Origin: Caldilineaceae bacterium
Lineage (GTDB): Bacteria; Chloroflexota; Anaerolineae; Caldilineales; Caldilineaceae
Direction: 5' to 3'
Length of the DNA: 64,000 bases
Assembly (NCBI GenBank): GCA_026645575.1
Contig: JAPKMW010000042.1
Span: forward strand, 1-64,000
A model generated the notes under the pieces. That model did not search any database. It was not told where the DNA came from and saw only the letters and a list, made by a program, of their open reading frames with translations. Each line of letters opens with the position of its first letter. Position 1 is the first letter of the stretch. The translations under genes and the position numbers were made by a program. Positions 33,500 to 43,221 of this stretch are shown here, piece by piece.

Positions 33500-33559
33500 G
33501 TAGGAAGTAAGAAGTAGGGAGTAGGAAGGGGGTCTTGCTACCTACTTCTTGCTTCCTAC
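33500..33559. repeat. Intergenic inverted repeat, 19-bp arms
   Basis: GTAGGAAGTAAGAAGTAGG (33500-33518) pairs with CCTACTTCTTGCTTCCTAC (33541-33559) with one mismatch. It lies between two minus-strand metabolic genes and ends four bases beyond the stop of the gene at 33563. Confidence 0.7.
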
Positions 33560-33562
33560 CCC

Positions 33563-34693
33563 TTACACCCAGCGCTCGGACGGATTGCTATAACGTTGCA
33601 CTGCGTCGAGATTCAGTTCAATCCCCAGGCCTGGGCCGGACGGGATGGCTAACATGCCGTCATCGTCCAATTGCCAGGGCGTAGCGACAATCGCATCAAT
33701 GTAGGGGGAGCCAGTAAGGTATTCAACAAAGTCGGTGTTGGCAAAGGCGGTCGCCAGTTGCAGATCCGCCGCCAAACCGACTGCCGTATTCCAGCCGTGA
33801 GGAATAAAGCGTACGCCATTTTCTTCCGCCATCCAAGCAATGCGTCGCTCTTCGCTAATGCCGCCCACCTTGGTCACATCGGGCTGGACAATGTCAAAGG
33901 CGCCGGCTTGCAGCCAGGGTTGGAAGGCTTGGCGGCGGGTCAAGACTTCGCCGCCGGCAATGGGCAGGCGCGCCTGGCGGCGGAGCGCCACATAGTCTTC
34001 CAAGGCGTCTGGTTTGAGCGCTTCTTCAAACCAGTAGACATTGTACTCGGCCAACATCTCTGCTGTGCGCAGCGCCCATTTGTAGCCCTGGCCCCAGTAG
34101 GCGTCACTGCCGCCGGCATCGACCATGAGCCAGCCGTCATCAATCGCTTCGCGGGCTGCCCGCACAATCGCTTCATCCAGGGCATTACTGACCCGGCCAA
34201 AGGGACCCCAACCGATCTTAAAGGCGCGGAAGCCTTCTTCCTTTAGGCGTAACAGATGATCCGCCAGTGGCCCCGGCTCTTGCATCAAGATCGAGGCGTA
34301 GGGCCGAACGCGTTCACGGTAGCGGCCACCCAGCAACCGACCCACCGGTTGCCCGGTCGCTTTGCCCAAAATATCCCATAAGGCAATGTCGATGCCACTG
34401 ATCGTATGGGTGAGTGACCCGCCGCGGCCCAACCAGAAGGTATTCTGGTGCAACTTTTCGCTGACTCGTTCCGGCTCCAACGCATTTTCGCCCCGGTAGA
34501 GCGGTTCTAACACTTGTAAGGCGCTTTGCACCAGGCGGTCATTGGTAAAGACGCTGCCATAGCCGGTGACGCCTTCGTCGGTCAGCACGGCGATCAAGGT
34601 GTGGACACAATCATCCGGGCGGATCTCCTCGGACCAACCGCCCTCCGGCGACGCGCCTCGCAAACCGATGGCGCGAATGTCACGGATCTTCAT
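33563..34693 (-). CDS. Mandelate racemase/muconate lactonizing enzyme family protein
   Basis: 376 residues from the ATG at 34693, chosen because AAAGGGAGC precedes it; a longer frame to 34774 lacks a site. Enolase-superfamily barrel with FKIGWGPFG, the metal ligand Asp in MVDAGGSDAYW, the Glu in WFEEALKPDALEDY and the next Glu in PIAGGEVLTRR, then FDIVQPDVTKVGG. The N-terminal capping domain has VTGYGSVFTND. The layout suits an acid-sugar dehydratase. With the TIM barrel isomerase downstream, it probably degrades a sugar acid. Confidence 0.85.
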   Translation of the reverse strand: MKIRDIRAIGLRGASPEGGWSEEIRPDDCVHTLIAVLTDEGVTGYGSVFTNDRLVQSALQVLEPLYRGENALEPERVSEKLHQNTFWLGRGGSLTHTISGIDIALWDILGKATGQPVGRLLGGRYRERVRPYASILMQEPGPLADHLLRLKEEGFRAFKIGWGPFGRVSNALDEAIVRAAREAIDDGWLMVDAGGSDAYWGQGYKWALRTAEMLAEYNVYWFEEALKPDALEDYVALRRQARLPIAGGEVLTRRQAFQPWLQAGAFDIVQPDVTKVGGISEERRIAWMAEENGVRFIPHGWNTAVGLAADLQLATAFANTDFVEYLTGSPYIDAIVATPWQLDDDGMLAIPSGPGLGIELNLDAVQRYSNPSERWV

Positions 34694-34859
34694 CGATACG
34701 GCTCCCTTTGCTCTGCTGCGAGAGGGAACAGTGCATCGGATAAATGCTGCACTACTCCTCTGCGGAAAGATCATTAAGCTTACAAATTATAGCGTCACTT
34801 GCAGTAGTTGCCAAACGTCGTTCCGCCGGGATGCACCGAACGCGGTTGTTAATTGCTCC

Positions 34860-34907
34860 TAGCCAGTCCGTGACTGCCGACTGGAGCCGCCAGTCACGGA
34901 CTGGCTA
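34860..34907. repeat. Perfect 17-bp inverted repeat
   Basis: TAGCCAGTCCGTGACTG (34860-34876) is exactly inverted at 34891-34907 around a 14-nt loop. No T-run. It lies in the 330-bp gap (34694-35025) between two minus-strand genes, in which no gene is seen. Confidence 0.7.
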
Positions 34908-35025
34908 AGGCACACAAAGAAATAACTATCCGTGGGCCGGGGCGCCTGCAAGGGGCGGTGGCCTTCCAGCCGCCTACAACGTTGGATATTTTACTGTTTG
35001 AAAACGCCTAGGCGCGGGGCGACGG

Positions 35026-36213
35026 TTATGGCCGTCTGGCGGCGGGCAAATATACATGTTGATTGCGGATAATCGGTGTGCTGGGCCGTACTTGCCCCGA
35101 ATCGCGATTGAGCAGTAACCCAGTCACATCCACCGCTTCAAAATCACCCCCGCGCACCCGTCCTAGCTCGCGCAACAGGTCGTTGTTCCACCGTTCATCG
35201 GGCGCGCCGGAGATATACCAGGCGGACCCGTTATCGGCCAGAATGATACCATACTTTTGCATGGCGCGCAGGATGACCTGGACTTGGGGTGAAAAGGTGT
35301 TCAGTGGGTAGTCAGCGCGCAGGCGAAAACGTTGACCCATTGGCGGGTAATTGGGCGCGGTCTGGCTGGAAGCGTAGTGACGCGCCGGCCAGACATAGCT
35401 GCGCCGCGTCTGTGGCGCGGTAAACCGGATGGCGTGACGAATCTCGCCACTGGCTACCTCGTCATAGCGTACCAGCCCCGGCAAAATCGGCAAACCAGCG
35501 GCATCTGCCGAAGTCCAGCCATCAGGACGCAGGGCATGACTTTTGAGATCAAAAATGGCGCCAGAGCCGGCGCTCCAACTGCCGTCGCTTTGCGGGTAGG
35601 CGGAATAGAGTTCGTAGAGCCGGCAATTGTCCTGCTCCAGCAGCAGCACGTGCCGGTCGCCGGAACTGTTGGGACCGCCTTCAATGGGTGCATCGGTCGG
35701 CACCGGATAGGGTCCAGGATCGCTCTCGTCGGCATAGTCAAAAGTGACAGCCACGTTGGCCTGGCTGTTGCGTACCGTGATGAAGGGAATGCCAATCGGC
35801 CCGTCATTCCACAAACCGGAGCCAAAATCCGGATGCAAGGTGCGATTGGCGCCAATCGTATTTACATAAGCCGTAGAGTTGGAATCTAGGGGCGCTGTAT
35901 CAATCGGCGTATTCCAAATATTGTTGCCTGGGAAAAGGTCGCAGCCGGCGATCTGCGGCGGTGGTATGGTAGGTGTGGGCGTTGGTGGACTGGTTGGTTC
36001 TATGGTTGGCGTGGCAAAGCCTTGCGTTGTTGCGGTCGCTGCTGCCGGCATAGGCGACCACAGGACGAGCAAACCCACCATCACCAGCAAAGCGCCGATG
36101 CTACCCATCAAGAATCGTTTGTGTATACCGACGCGCACTGGAAAGTAACACTTTTTACCACAGAAATGGGTTACTTTCCGTACTGCTCGTACGGATAAAC
36201 CGGGACGTACCAT
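35026..36213 (-). CDS. Exported protein with C-terminal YLP tag
   Basis: 395 residues from ATG 36213 with AGGAGG upstream. It has an unusually long basic N-region, then a hydrophobic signal (about residues 35-58, GSIGALLVMVGLLVL), and a Thr/Pro-rich linker with TPTIEPTSPPTPTPT. The mature domain contains NIWNTPIDTAPLD, HVLLLEQDNCRLYELYSAYP and IRHAIRFTAP; I recall this layout from uncharacterised secreted bacterial proteins. It ends HVYLPAARRP, similar to the endings of other exported proteins here. Function unknown. Confidence 0.7.
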   Translation of the reverse strand: MVRPGLSVRAVRKVTHFCGKKCYFPVRVGIHKRFLMGSIGALLVMVGLLVLWSPMPAAATATTQGFATPTIEPTSPPTPTPTIPPPQIAGCDLFPGNNIWNTPIDTAPLDSNSTAYVNTIGANRTLHPDFGSGLWNDGPIGIPFITVRNSQANVAVTFDYADESDPGPYPVPTDAPIEGGPNSSGDRHVLLLEQDNCRLYELYSAYPQSDGSWSAGSGAIFDLKSHALRPDGWTSADAAGLPILPGLVRYDEVASGEIRHAIRFTAPQTRRSYVWPARHYASSQTAPNYPPMGQRFRLRADYPLNTFSPQVQVILRAMQKYGIILADNGSAWYISGAPDERWNNDLLRELGRVRGGDFEAVDVTGLLLNRDSGQVRPSTPIIRNQHVYLPAARRP

Positions 36214-36233
36214 TACTACCTCCTGCCTTTGCT

Positions 36234-36268
36234 AAAAAAAGCTGACCAGTTGCTAAAACTGGTCAGCT
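36234..36268 (-). terminator. Terminator/attenuator hairpin on the minus strand
   Basis: AGCTGACCAGTT (36240-36251) pairs with AACTGGTCAGCT (36257-36268), and the minus-strand copy ends in a run of seven Ts (36234-36240). It sits about 10 bp before the ribosome-binding site of the exported protein gene, so it either ends the upstream transcript or attenuates the gene. Confidence 0.75.
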
Positions 36269-36404
36269 TATCTTCCGTAAAGCATAGCCTACGAATCGCT
36301 ACACTATACTATAGCAAAAGCAGCGGCGGATTACCATCTACTTTTGTTCGGTCATTCCCCTACATGATCCGGCGGGAAAGCTTACGAATGGCAGACGATA
36401 GGGA

Positions 36405-36444
36405 GACAGGAGATCAAGATCATCAATTTTTCTTGTCTCCTGTC
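36405..36444. repeat. Short inverted repeat after the PRC-barrel gene
   Basis: GACAGGAGATCAAGA (36405-36419) pairs with TCTTGTCTCCTGTC (36431-36444) with one bulge. It lies just after the minus-strand stop at 36455. No strong T-run. Confidence 0.55.
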
Positions 36445-36454
36445 TTGTGTCTAT

Positions 36455-37528
36455 TTACTGAAAAGTATACCCCTGTTCACTCCAGTAGCTGCGGATCTGC
36501 TCGTCCCAACCGGGGGCGAAGAAGTCGGCGTTGTTGAGGTTGTCACCTTGGATACGGGGGGCGTTGGTCAGCATGCCCTGATCCATATTTTGGCCAAAGG
36601 TCAACTCACCGGCGGCGCCGGTTTGCATATTGGCGCTAATGGCCTGGAAGGGGATGACAACCCACTCATCGCCAAGCCCAGTGTCACCAGCGGTGGTGAT
36701 ACCGGCATCAACCGAATTGAAGACGGCGTACATCATGCGACCCTGGCTGAGATCGACAATGTAGTCAGTTACTGCGCTGGCCGTTACCGCGGCATCTGTT
36801 CCGGTCCCACCGGCGGTGGTATCGGTCAGAACACCGGTGCCGGTAGCCCCCGTACCCGTGCCGACGCCCGTGCCAACGCCGAGGAAGCCGGCATTCACCA
36901 GTTGGGAGGCCCGGACAACGCTACCACTTTGGGTCATGTCAATGGTATCGACATTGTAACCGAGGTTCGTCCAGAAGTCGCGTAGTTGGGTGTCCCAACC
37001 AGCTTCCAAACCCGCCGGCCAGTCATTGCTGACATCAACATCCGGGAAGTTCTGCAATTGATCCTGCGTCACATTCAACACTAGCGCGGTTTGTTCCGGG
37101 TTGACGGACATCGCCGACAAGGGGATCGGCGCCTGATCTTGGGCAATGCCTAGGAAACCGCCGTGGCTGATGAGGGCAAAGGGGATATTGCCATCAGTCA
37201 TGTCCACTAGGAAATCTTCGACACTGCCCAGATTTTCATTCGCCGTACTAACCACTTCACGCCCTAACAGGTTGGAAGCGAGCATCATGTAGCCCTGTTC
37301 GGCGCCGGCGAGACCGAAGGATGTGCCGGTCGTGTCAGTTGTGCCTGGCGTAGTCACTTGGGGTGTATCAGGCGTGACAACTGGTTGCTCGCCGGCCGTC
37401 GTCGCTTGTGCGGCGGGGGTTGCTTCGCCAACCACCACCGGCTGTTGATTGCCGACATTGCAAGCACTCAGGACGAGCGCCAGCAGTAAGGTCAGCGATA
37501 GAAAGAGGGTTCGTTGATATTGTCGCAT
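36455..37528 (-). CDS. Lipoprotein with two PRC-barrel domains
   Basis: 357 residues. ATG 37528 is preferred over ATG 37534 because AAAGGAG is then eight bases upstream. Lipobox LSAC near residue 22, then a Thr/Pro/Gln linker. Two PRC-barrel domains are recognisable: LLGREVVSTANENLGSVEDF at about 80-180, and a second after VRASQLVNAGFLGVG (about 205-330, interrupted by a Gly/Thr-rich insert). Such lipoproteins may bind charged ligands or respond to pH. Function unknown. Confidence 0.78.
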   Translation of the reverse strand: MRQYQRTLFLSLTLLLALVLSACNVGNQQPVVVGEATPAAQATTAGEQPVVTPDTPQVTTPGTTDTTGTSFGLAGAEQGYMMLASNLLGREVVSTANENLGSVEDFLVDMTDGNIPFALISHGGFLGIAQDQAPIPLSAMSVNPEQTALVLNVTQDQLQNFPDVDVSNDWPAGLEAGWDTQLRDFWTNLGYNVDTIDMTQSGSVVRASQLVNAGFLGVGTGVGTGTGATGTGVLTDTTAGGTGTDAAVTASAVTDYIVDLSQGRMMYAVFNSVDAGITTAGDTGLGDEWVVIPFQAISANMQTGAAGELTFGQNMDQGMLTNAPRIQGDNLNNADFFAPGWDEQIRSYWSEQGYTFQ

Positions 37529-37739
37529 CGACATTTCTCCTTTGCGTGTCTAATTACGAAAACTAGCCCTAGTCTAAGCGCTGAAACACTTCTGGACGAT
37601 ATGAACAGTTATAAGAAGTGGTTATAGTCGTAGCCTATTGCGCAAAGGAGTGGAGTGTAGTTCAGTTGGCGCTACGGGACAAAAGTGCCGCCATGCGCGG
37701 TTGTTCAATCGCCAATGGCTTGATTTTAATTTGGGGCAG

Positions 37740-37862
37740 TGACCGGCAACACGCCCTGCGCCGCCATTTCTCCCAGCCAGACCTTGACCGCCGCCCGTTG
37801 AGGCACTTCCCCGCCGCTATAGGTGGCGATCAGGTTAGGCAGATGTTGAATGAATTGTCTCT
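37740..37862 (-). pseudogene. Possible gene remnant downstream of the macroglobulin gene
   Basis: On the minus strand a frame with normal codon use reads RQFIQHLPNLIATYSGGEVP then QRAAVKVWLGEMAAQGVLPV and ends at TAA near 37728. No start codon or ribosome-binding site lies at its beginning, so it looks like the 3' end of a truncated gene. The rest of 37529-37739 shows no gene. Weak call. Confidence 0.25.
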
Positions 37863-40800
37863 CTACCGCTGCGCCACCGGCAACCAGAACTGCCGTCCAT
37901 CCACTGTCACCGCACCGCTGCCGGTCGCGGTGGCGGTGATTGTCCGACCGGCACTATCAACGGCGCTGGCCTCAGCCACGCTGAGCGCAGCCCCACCGAC
38001 GCTACTGCCCCGGAGGACAAGCGTTGCCAGCGGCGTACCGGCGGGTAGATTGGCCGGCAGGCCGTAGAGACCCAGTGCCAGTGTCCGCCCCTGCGTTTGT
38101 GGACGTAGCGGGATCACCTTGCCCAACGCCGGGTTGACTTCAAGCCGCTGGAAGGCCAGCCGATCAAGGTTCAGCAGCAGGGCAAAGCCGCCGGGCGCAG
38201 TGGCCGTATAGTCGGCACTTTGGACGGCGCCCAGCGTAATCGTCACAGGCACTTCGTCGCCCACCCAGAGATTGCGGTCCGGCATGGTCACAGTGAAGCT
38301 GGCGGTGCCGGTGCCGTTGCCGGGTAGACTGTGTTGGGCGCCACAAGCCGCGCCTTGCCAGCTTCCCACCGCCGCCACATCGGTTAGATCGACCTTGCCG
38401 TCGCTGTTCATGTCATGGCGTGGGCTGTTGGTGCGCCAGGCGGCGGCGGTTAACTGGGCGTCAAAGGCGGTGATCTGACAACTGCGGTCAAAGTCGCCGG
38501 CCAGGGTGGGCAGGGCGGCCAACCGTTCCGGCGCCACCAGCACCCGTTGACTGCCGCTGCGGCCCCAGACTTCTTCCTTGTACATGGGCGATGCCGTGCC
38601 GGGTAGCACACTAAAGTCACCGGCGGCGGTGGCGCGCATGAGATAGGTATAGGTGTGTTCCCCCTTCCAAAGGTAGGTGACAAAGAACTCGACGCGGTCG
38701 TCGCGCGCCTCTTTCTGGTTGTAACCCCACTCGCGCCAGAAGAAGGGTTCAAAATAGCCGCCCCAACTGATTTGGTTCATCCGCTCTTCCACCACCTCAA
38801 AGCCGGCGGGAATGGGATCGGCAATCAACACATACCAGAGTTCCTGGCTGTTCTTGAGCTTGAGCGTCACCTCGACTAGATCGCCCAGGTTGTAGGCGCC
38901 ATCATTGCGCGGCGTCCCTTCGATCAGTTTGTAGCTGCGGGTTAGCGCCAACCCTTGATCCACCGAACTGACTGGTGTAAAGCCATCATAGTAAAGCTGC
39001 TGGTTGAGGACAACCGTGTAGTAAAGCGAACCGGTTCCGGCGCTCCGTTCGATCTGCAAGCGATTGTCGCCGGCGCTGAGTTGCGCGCCAGTCAAGGTGA
39101 TGGGCGGGATCGGTTGGGTGGCGTTTTGGGGTGTCACCGTGCCATTGGCAATTGCCTGCCCATTGAGCTTTACGGTGTAGGTGTAATTCGACTGTAGCTC
39201 GCCGGTGGTCTTGATCACATCGACCAACCCCAATACGGCAAAGGCAGTCGCTTGGGTGTTGCCCCAACCGGCCCCCTTGCGATTTTCCAACATCCAACGC
39301 ACCGCCTTAGGCAGTTTGGCATCAGCCGGGCGGAGCAGCGCCAGCGCGCGCACCGCTAGGGCTGTATTCTTCTCATCGGAAGCCATTGTTTGCCAGTAGC
39401 GCCAGTCCCACTGATCGCCAGCCAGCGGCCAGTAGAGGGCGGTGGCCGTCTCCTTAGCGCGCACTAGCAGTGTATCGAGTACCTGGTTGGCTTTGCTGCT
39501 ATCGCCATTGGTGTGGAGCGCCAACGCCAAGGCTGCCACCTGTGAGGCATCCATTGCATTGGTCTGGTTGATCAACGCCTGGGTCGCCGCCAAATCACCC
39601 CGACCGGCCAGCGCTTTGACGTATTGAGCAAAGGCGCGTACCCCTACATCACTTGTGCCAGGGAGGACGTTATCCAGGTAAGAAAAGCCCCGGCTCACCA
39701 CGGTACTATCGACGGTATAGCCGGCATCTTGCACCGAAACCAGCCCAAAGAGAACGTAGGCCGTGAGGAAAGCGCCGCCGTCGTCGTCATAGAACCAGCC
39801 CCAACTGCCGTCGCTGTGTTGGAAGCCGTAGACCTTCTGCAACCCCTGGCTGACAATCTTGGGCAATTCCGCCGCCTTCGGATTGGGCAAGCCCAGGTCG
39901 GCATAGGCTTTGGCCGCCACTGCACTGGGCAGCAGTCGGCTCATGGTCTGCTCGACACAGCCGTAGGGGTAATCGATCAACTCGTCCAGCCCGTCCAACA
40001 CGCCCAGCGCCAGGGACGGCGACAAGCGCACTTCGAGTTTGGTCTGTTCGGTGACGGCGTTGAGCGGCAAGCTAAAAGTTTCCGTCGCACTTAAATTCGC
40101 TTGACCGGCCGCCAGCCAACGATCTGGCACGGCAAAGGGCTTGACTGGGAAGGGGAGTTCTACGATGTCACCGCCGGCGCCGGTTTGCAACGAGGTCGTG
40201 ACCAACCCTGTCCCGCTGGTGGCTGCCACCGCCGTCCAATTGACCGCGCTGCTGCCGCCGTTGGGTAGATTCACGGCTTTATCGCCGCCGTCGAGCAGCA
40301 CCAAACCATGGGCTTTCATCCCAGCGCTGCCCGTAGTGGCGGCGCCGGCAAAGTTCTGCGCCACGATGCCGGCCTGGAAGCGGTCGCCCACGACGCCAAA
40401 GCGGGGCAAGGCCGGGCGAGCAATGATCTCCTGCGTCACCAGCAGGCTGCTTTGTGCCGTCCCGACTTTGGCATCGACGGCAAGCGCCTTCGCCAGGATG
40501 CGCCAGGTGGTCAAGTTATCAGGCAGGGGGATGGTAAGCGTGGCCTGGCCGTTGGCGTCGGTAGTGATGGTCGCATTCCAGTAAGCGGTGTCTTCAAAAC
40601 GGCGGCGCACCTGGGCACTATTGCCGGCCAATTCGGCCGGGCTGTCATTATCGGTGGGCGGACCAGCCGTGGGGGCCGGCGTGCCGGTTGGCGCAGACGG
40701 CGCCGCGGCGTTATAGCCCCACGGCTGACGCACCAGACTATCATAGGTTGTTACTGTGTTGTTGCGGCGTCCCCAGAAGGTGTCGAAGAGATCCGCCGAC

Positions 40801-43079
40801 AGATCGGTTTGCAGCGCATAGATCGCCTCGTCCACCAGCGCCAGCCCTACCCGTGCGCGCACGGGATTGCCGGCGGCGTCCTTGACTTGCAACGTCAATG
40901 TGGCCGTTTCGCCGGGGCGGTATTTGGTCGCATTGGCGCTAATGGTGAAGTCCAGTTTCTTATCGTTGGCTGGCACAATCAGTTCGGTTTTTGCCATAAC
41001 CAAACGGCCCTCACGTCGGGTTTCCCACTCACTGGCGCCACCTTTCTTGAAGAGATGGAGACGGGCAGTGACATTGGGCGAAAGTTGTTCGTCGATGGCA
41101 ATGTTGACTGTTGTCACGGGGCTATTGATTTGCACCAGTTGCTCCCGATAGATGCCATCCCGCTCTAAGGTCAGGAGCGCCAGACCAGTCACCTTGGACT
41201 GGATCAGCAGTTGGGCGATGTCGCCGGCGGCATAGCTTTCCTTGTCGGCCAGGATCGAGAGTTCGTTGTCGTTGAAGTAATACCAATCGTTGGCGTTCGG
41301 ATCAAAGACCCAGAGATAGTTGATCGTCAGCACCTTGCGGTTGCGGCTGTCGGTGCTGGTCGCTTCGACGCGATACCAGCCCTGCGGCACACCGGTAAAG
41401 GTTAATTGTAGCTTGCCCTGGCTGTCGGTTGTCCCACTTTGCGGCGGGACTGCGTCGCTCTCCGGCGTCTGATCCCAGTAGTCACGGATAATGCGCACCT
41501 TCACTTGCTTGCCGCCAACAGGGGCGCCAGCATGGCTATGGGTGGCAATGTCCAACTGCACCGCTTCGTTGGTGGCATAGCCCCACTTGGCCGGTGTGAC
41601 ACTCATGGCAAACGCGTTCCAATGCACCTGCACCTGCTGCGCACCGGTCACGGCCAGATTGCGGGCATCGGTGACTTGCGCCTCAAAGGTGTAGACGGCG
41701 TCAAACTGGTCGGTCGCTTCGGGTGCATAGCTGGTCGTCCACTTGCCGTCAGCGCCAGTAACGCCGGTTAGTTCGGTCACCGGCGTGGTGTTGTAGGGCG
41801 TTGGCAAGCCCTCATACCACCAATACCAGCCGTAGCGCGGCAGGGTGTAGCGGAAAATCTTGAGCTTCACTGCGGCATTTGCCACCGGTTGCCCAAAGTA
41901 GTAATCCGCTGCCACCGTGATCTGTGCGTTGTTGCCGGCAATCACATGGTCGCTATTGCTGCTGACCGTTACCTGATACTCCGGCTTGCGGTACTCTTCG
42001 ACGCGCAGGCGTTGGGTTTGGCTTTGCCCATTGACCACCAACGTGAGCGTCCACCAGCCCAACGGCGGCGCGTCCCCAATGGTAAATTGTCCGTTGAGCG
42101 CGCCGAACTCGTCTAGCGTAGCTGCTTGCGTAGCAACCACATTGCTGCGGGCATCGCGTAGGGTTAACGAAATGGGTGTACTAGCCGCAAGCTGCGCATA
42201 GCCATCGAGTTCCCGTTTGCGTAAAAAGGCTTGGTAATAGATCGTTTGGTTGGGACGATAGATGGGGCGGTCGGTGTAGAGGTAGATGGTCTGATCGTTG
42301 CCGCCGGTTGCACCCCCTTCCCACCACCAGTAAGAGCCATCGCTCGTCCACTGCCCGTCGATACCGGCGACGGTTGTTTCGCCATTGCCTTGGGCAATCG
42401 CCATGAAGGGCGTCCCATTTGTTACCGTAAAGTGGGTAACGCCGTTGGCATCGGTTGCATCGGTCGCCAGGGTTGCCCCTCCTTTGTCATACAGGGTAAC
42501 AGTAAGGCCAGTGCCGGCGCTCTGCCCTTGGAGATTTGCCGCCCAAGCTACAACCTGTCCGCCTGCTGCTTTTTTGAGGGTGAGGACCTGGCGCGTCACC
42601 ACCACATAATCGGCGTCGCTGCCGGCGTTGCCCCCACCGTTATAGACGCCATCCGCTTTGATTACATAGATGCCGCTGGCGACATTGGCTGGGAAGGTCG
42701 CATACTGGGGCGTATACCAGTCGCCGCCGGGAAATGCTTGTTGCCAGGTCGCCGTCGCCGTGAGGCCGGTTGTGTCAACGACGGGGTTGCTATAAGGTTC
42801 ATAGCTCGCCATGCGTTTGACAAAATCGGTCGGCGTCAGGGAATAGAGCGTAAAATTGACTGTCGTGGCGCTTGTCCCCGGCCAGATGGGCATCCGGTTC
42901 AAGCCGCTGGGATCGACGATCTGCACGCCCCGGCCAACACCAAAATTAAGCCCTTGGTCCCACTGGGCGAGGAGAGAGTAACGCAGCACCGCGCCAAAGG
43001 TCAGGACAAAGGCCAAAACCGCCACCCAGCGCCAAAAGCGGCGAGAAGCGGAAAATGGGGATGATTGGTTGACTTGCAT
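37863..43079 (-). CDS. Alpha-2-macroglobulin-like protein with dockerin-like and cohesin-like C-terminal regions
   Basis: 1738 residues from ATG 43079 with GAGGAG upstream; N-terminal membrane anchor or signal about 15-35. Macroglobulin domains follow, with the MG marker TDRPIYRPNQTIYYQAFLRK (about 280), AGxxAxLxIQSK motifs, and the A2M core (TAYWNATITTDANGQATLTI). The thioester motif YGCVEQTMS (about 1045) and the helical thioester domain are present, so it should trap proteases covalently. Near the end, FDRSCQITAFDAQLTAAAW and HDMNSDGKVDLTDVAAVGSW form a dockerin-like pair of calcium loops. The last 150 residues resemble a cohesin beta-sandwich (VGDEVPVTITLGAV). It ends QFWLPVAQR. It lies near the C11 protease gene. 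Having both dockerin- and cohesin-like parts in one macroglobulin is unusual. Confidence 0.85.
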   Translation of the reverse strand: MQVNQSSPFSASRRFWRWVAVLAFVLTFGAVLRYSLLAQWDQGLNFGVGRGVQIVDPSGLNRMPIWPGTSATTVNFTLYSLTPTDFVKRMASYEPYSNPVVDTTGLTATATWQQAFPGGDWYTPQYATFPANVASGIYVIKADGVYNGGGNAGSDADYVVVTRQVLTLKKAAGGQVVAWAANLQGQSAGTGLTVTLYDKGGATLATDATDANGVTHFTVTNGTPFMAIAQGNGETTVAGIDGQWTSDGSYWWWEGGATGGNDQTIYLYTDRPIYRPNQTIYYQAFLRKRELDGYAQLAASTPISLTLRDARSNVVATQAATLDEFGALNGQFTIGDAPPLGWWTLTLVVNGQSQTQRLRVEEYRKPEYQVTVSSNSDHVIAGNNAQITVAADYYFGQPVANAAVKLKIFRYTLPRYGWYWWYEGLPTPYNTTPVTELTGVTGADGKWTTSYAPEATDQFDAVYTFEAQVTDARNLAVTGAQQVQVHWNAFAMSVTPAKWGYATNEAVQLDIATHSHAGAPVGGKQVKVRIIRDYWDQTPESDAVPPQSGTTDSQGKLQLTFTGVPQGWYRVEATSTDSRNRKVLTINYLWVFDPNANDWYYFNDNELSILADKESYAAGDIAQLLIQSKVTGLALLTLERDGIYREQLVQINSPVTTVNIAIDEQLSPNVTARLHLFKKGGASEWETRREGRLVMAKTELIVPANDKKLDFTISANATKYRPGETATLTLQVKDAAGNPVRARVGLALVDEAIYALQTDLSADLFDTFWGRRNNTVTTYDSLVRQPWGYNAAAPSAPTGTPAPTAGPPTDNDSPAELAGNSAQVRRRFEDTAYWNATITTDANGQATLTIPLPDNLTTWRILAKALAVDAKVGTAQSSLLVTQEIIARPALPRFGVVGDRFQAGIVAQNFAGAATTGSAGMKAHGLVLLDGGDKAVNLPNGGSSAVNWTAVAATSGTGLVTTSLQTGAGGDIVELPFPVKPFAVPDRWLAAGQANLSATETFSLPLNAVTEQTKLEVRLSPSLALGVLDGLDELIDYPYGCVEQTMSRLLPSAVAAKAYADLGLPNPKAAELPKIVSQGLQKVYGFQHSDGSWGWFYDDDGGAFLTAYVLFGLVSVQDAGYTVDSTVVSRGFSYLDNVLPGTSDVGVRAFAQYVKALAGRGDLAATQALINQTNAMDASQVAALALALHTNGDSSKANQVLDTLLVRAKETATALYWPLAGDQWDWRYWQTMASDEKNTALAVRALALLRPADAKLPKAVRWMLENRKGAGWGNTQATAFAVLGLVDVIKTTGELQSNYTYTVKLNGQAIANGTVTPQNATQPIPPITLTGAQLSAGDNRLQIERSAGTGSLYYTVVLNQQLYYDGFTPVSSVDQGLALTRSYKLIEGTPRNDGAYNLGDLVEVTLKLKNSQELWYVLIADPIPAGFEVVEERMNQISWGGYFEPFFWREWGYNQKEARDDRVEFFVTYLWKGEHTYTYLMRATAAGDFSVLPGTASPMYKEEVWGRSGSQRVLVAPERLAALPTLAGDFDRSCQITAFDAQLTAAAWRTNSPRHDMNSDGKVDLTDVAAVGSWQGAACGAQHSLPGNGTGTASFTVTMPDRNLWVGDEVPVTITLGAVQSADYTATAPGGFALLLNLDRLAFQRLEVNPALGKVIPLRPQTQGRTLALGLYGLPANLPAGTPLATLVLRGSSVGGAALSVAEASAVDSAGRTITATATGSGAVTVDGRQFWLPVAQR

Positions 43080-43221
43080 AAGAACTCCTCAGAAAGAATG
43101 ACAAGGTGACAAGGTGAGTCGCCTCTTCTGTTACCGTTCAGGAGACGCGGAGCGTCCAGTCTACGTTACTACGCAGATCGTAGCAACGAGCAATCCGCGC
43201 CGCCTGAATCCGCATCTGTCC

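Noticed and set aside
40308..41168. 286-codon open frame on the plus strand
   Set aside because: Antisense to the macroglobulin-like gene, which has clear domains and a thioester; shadow frame.
42231..43064. 277-codon open frame on the plus strand
   Set aside because: Antisense to the N-terminal third of the macroglobulin-like gene; no ribosome-binding site or recognisable product.
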